Positions 63,939 through 64,000 of a stretch of 64,000 nt of DNA are shown one piece after another. The stretch is from UBA12191 sp964422295 (GTDB lineage: Bacteria > Planctomycetota > UBA8108 > UBA1146). Below the pieces are notes generated by a model. The model had not been told where the DNA came from. It did no database searches and saw only the letters and a list, made by a program, of their open reading frames with translations. The DNA is taken from positions 102,176-166,175 of the forward strand of contig CAYRAM010000002.1 of NCBI GenBank assembly GCA_964422295.1, in the 5' to 3' direction. Made by a program: the position numbers and the translations under genes. Position 1 is the first letter of the stretch. Each line of letters begins with the position of its first letter.

Positions 63939-64000
63939 ACACAGAGTTTTTCGCAAGACACAGAGTTTTTCGCAAGACACAGAGTTTTTCGCAAGACACA
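63939..64000. repeat. 19-base minisatellite running off the right edge
   Basis: Three perfect copies of ACACAGAGTTTTTCGCAAG at 63939, 63958 and 63977, and the start of a fourth at 63996. The copies are identical, so the array is recent or still active. Its full length lies outside the window. Confidence 0.9.

Larger units (their letters stand above)
63528..64000. other. Intergenic region upstream of the MoxR operon
   Basis: 473 bases with no supported gene up to the right edge. It holds two unrelated minisatellites (63735-63846 and 63939-64000) and must contain the promoter of the minus-strand MoxR operon. A 94-codon minus-strand frame ends in an ATGA overlap with the operon's first gene, but its start runs through the 16-base repeat, so it is not called. 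Confidence 0.5.

Overview
The window looks like a draft or metagenome-assembled contig from a member of the Planctomycetota. The signs are large exported proteins that carry dockerin-like 'RGD-NGDG-DISDPI-YLF' segments ending in a 'DPT.D.L.C' tail, a MoxR/DUF58/von Willebrand operon with big membrane proteins, and many minisatellites. Two blocks of exactly 100 N sit inside tandem repeats and are scaffold gaps. No tRNA, rRNA, CRISPR array or insertion sequence was recognised. The phylum is an inference from protein style; no marker gene is present.

Left edge to 4.6 kb: the 5' end of a probable exported protein running off the left edge, a mitochondrial-type aconitase, and an exported protein with both a cohesin-like and a dockerin-like part. 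4.55-25.5 kb (minus strand) is the main find: an eight-gene operon whose seven junctions all fit 4-base stop/start overlaps. It reads pfaD (enoyl reductase), pfaA (KS-MAT-4xACP-KR-DH), a pfaC-type protein (KS-CLF-AT-DH-DH), oleA, oleB, oleC, oleD and a phosphopantetheinyl transferase. It joins an iterative polyunsaturated fatty acid (PUFA) synthase to the complete OleABCD pathway, which joins two acyl chains head to head into a long-chain olefin. The likely product is a very-long-chain polyunsaturated hydrocarbon, like the C31:9 hydrocarbon of Shewanella, where both pathways are needed.

25.6-38.1 kb (minus strand): an eight-gene run with three GT-B glycosyltransferases, an ABC exporter, two aminoglycoside-phosphotransferase-fold kinases, an outer-membrane beta-barrel and a beta-helix lipoprotein. 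This reads as a surface glycan or glycolipid assembly and export operon. In front of it lie a good sigma-54 promoter (38150-38165) and three copies of a 14-base motif spaced by 40 and 20 bases. Next come an NtrC-family activator gene, its histidine kinase and a paralogous beta-helix lipoprotein (38.4-43.4 kb), so a two-component system with dedicated upstream activating sites probably controls the glycan operon. Only about 160 bases separate that operon from pfaD, so the lipid operon may be partly under the same control.

43.4-54.5 kb: exported proteins, namely a beta-propeller lipoprotein with a repeat-rich upstream region, a 1490-residue subtilisin-like protease with FN3, PKD and dockerin-like modules, a protein of carboxypeptidase-regulatory-like repeats, and an endonuclease I fused to FN3, lamin-tail and dockerin-like modules. 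The endonuclease gene has a structured 5' leader. 54.5-63.5 kb (minus strand): a tightly packed operon of a TM protein with an EDLT tetrapeptide repeat, a MoxR ATPase, a large exported helical-repeat protein, a DUF58 protein and a BatA/VWA membrane protein. The last 470 bases hold two more minisatellites.
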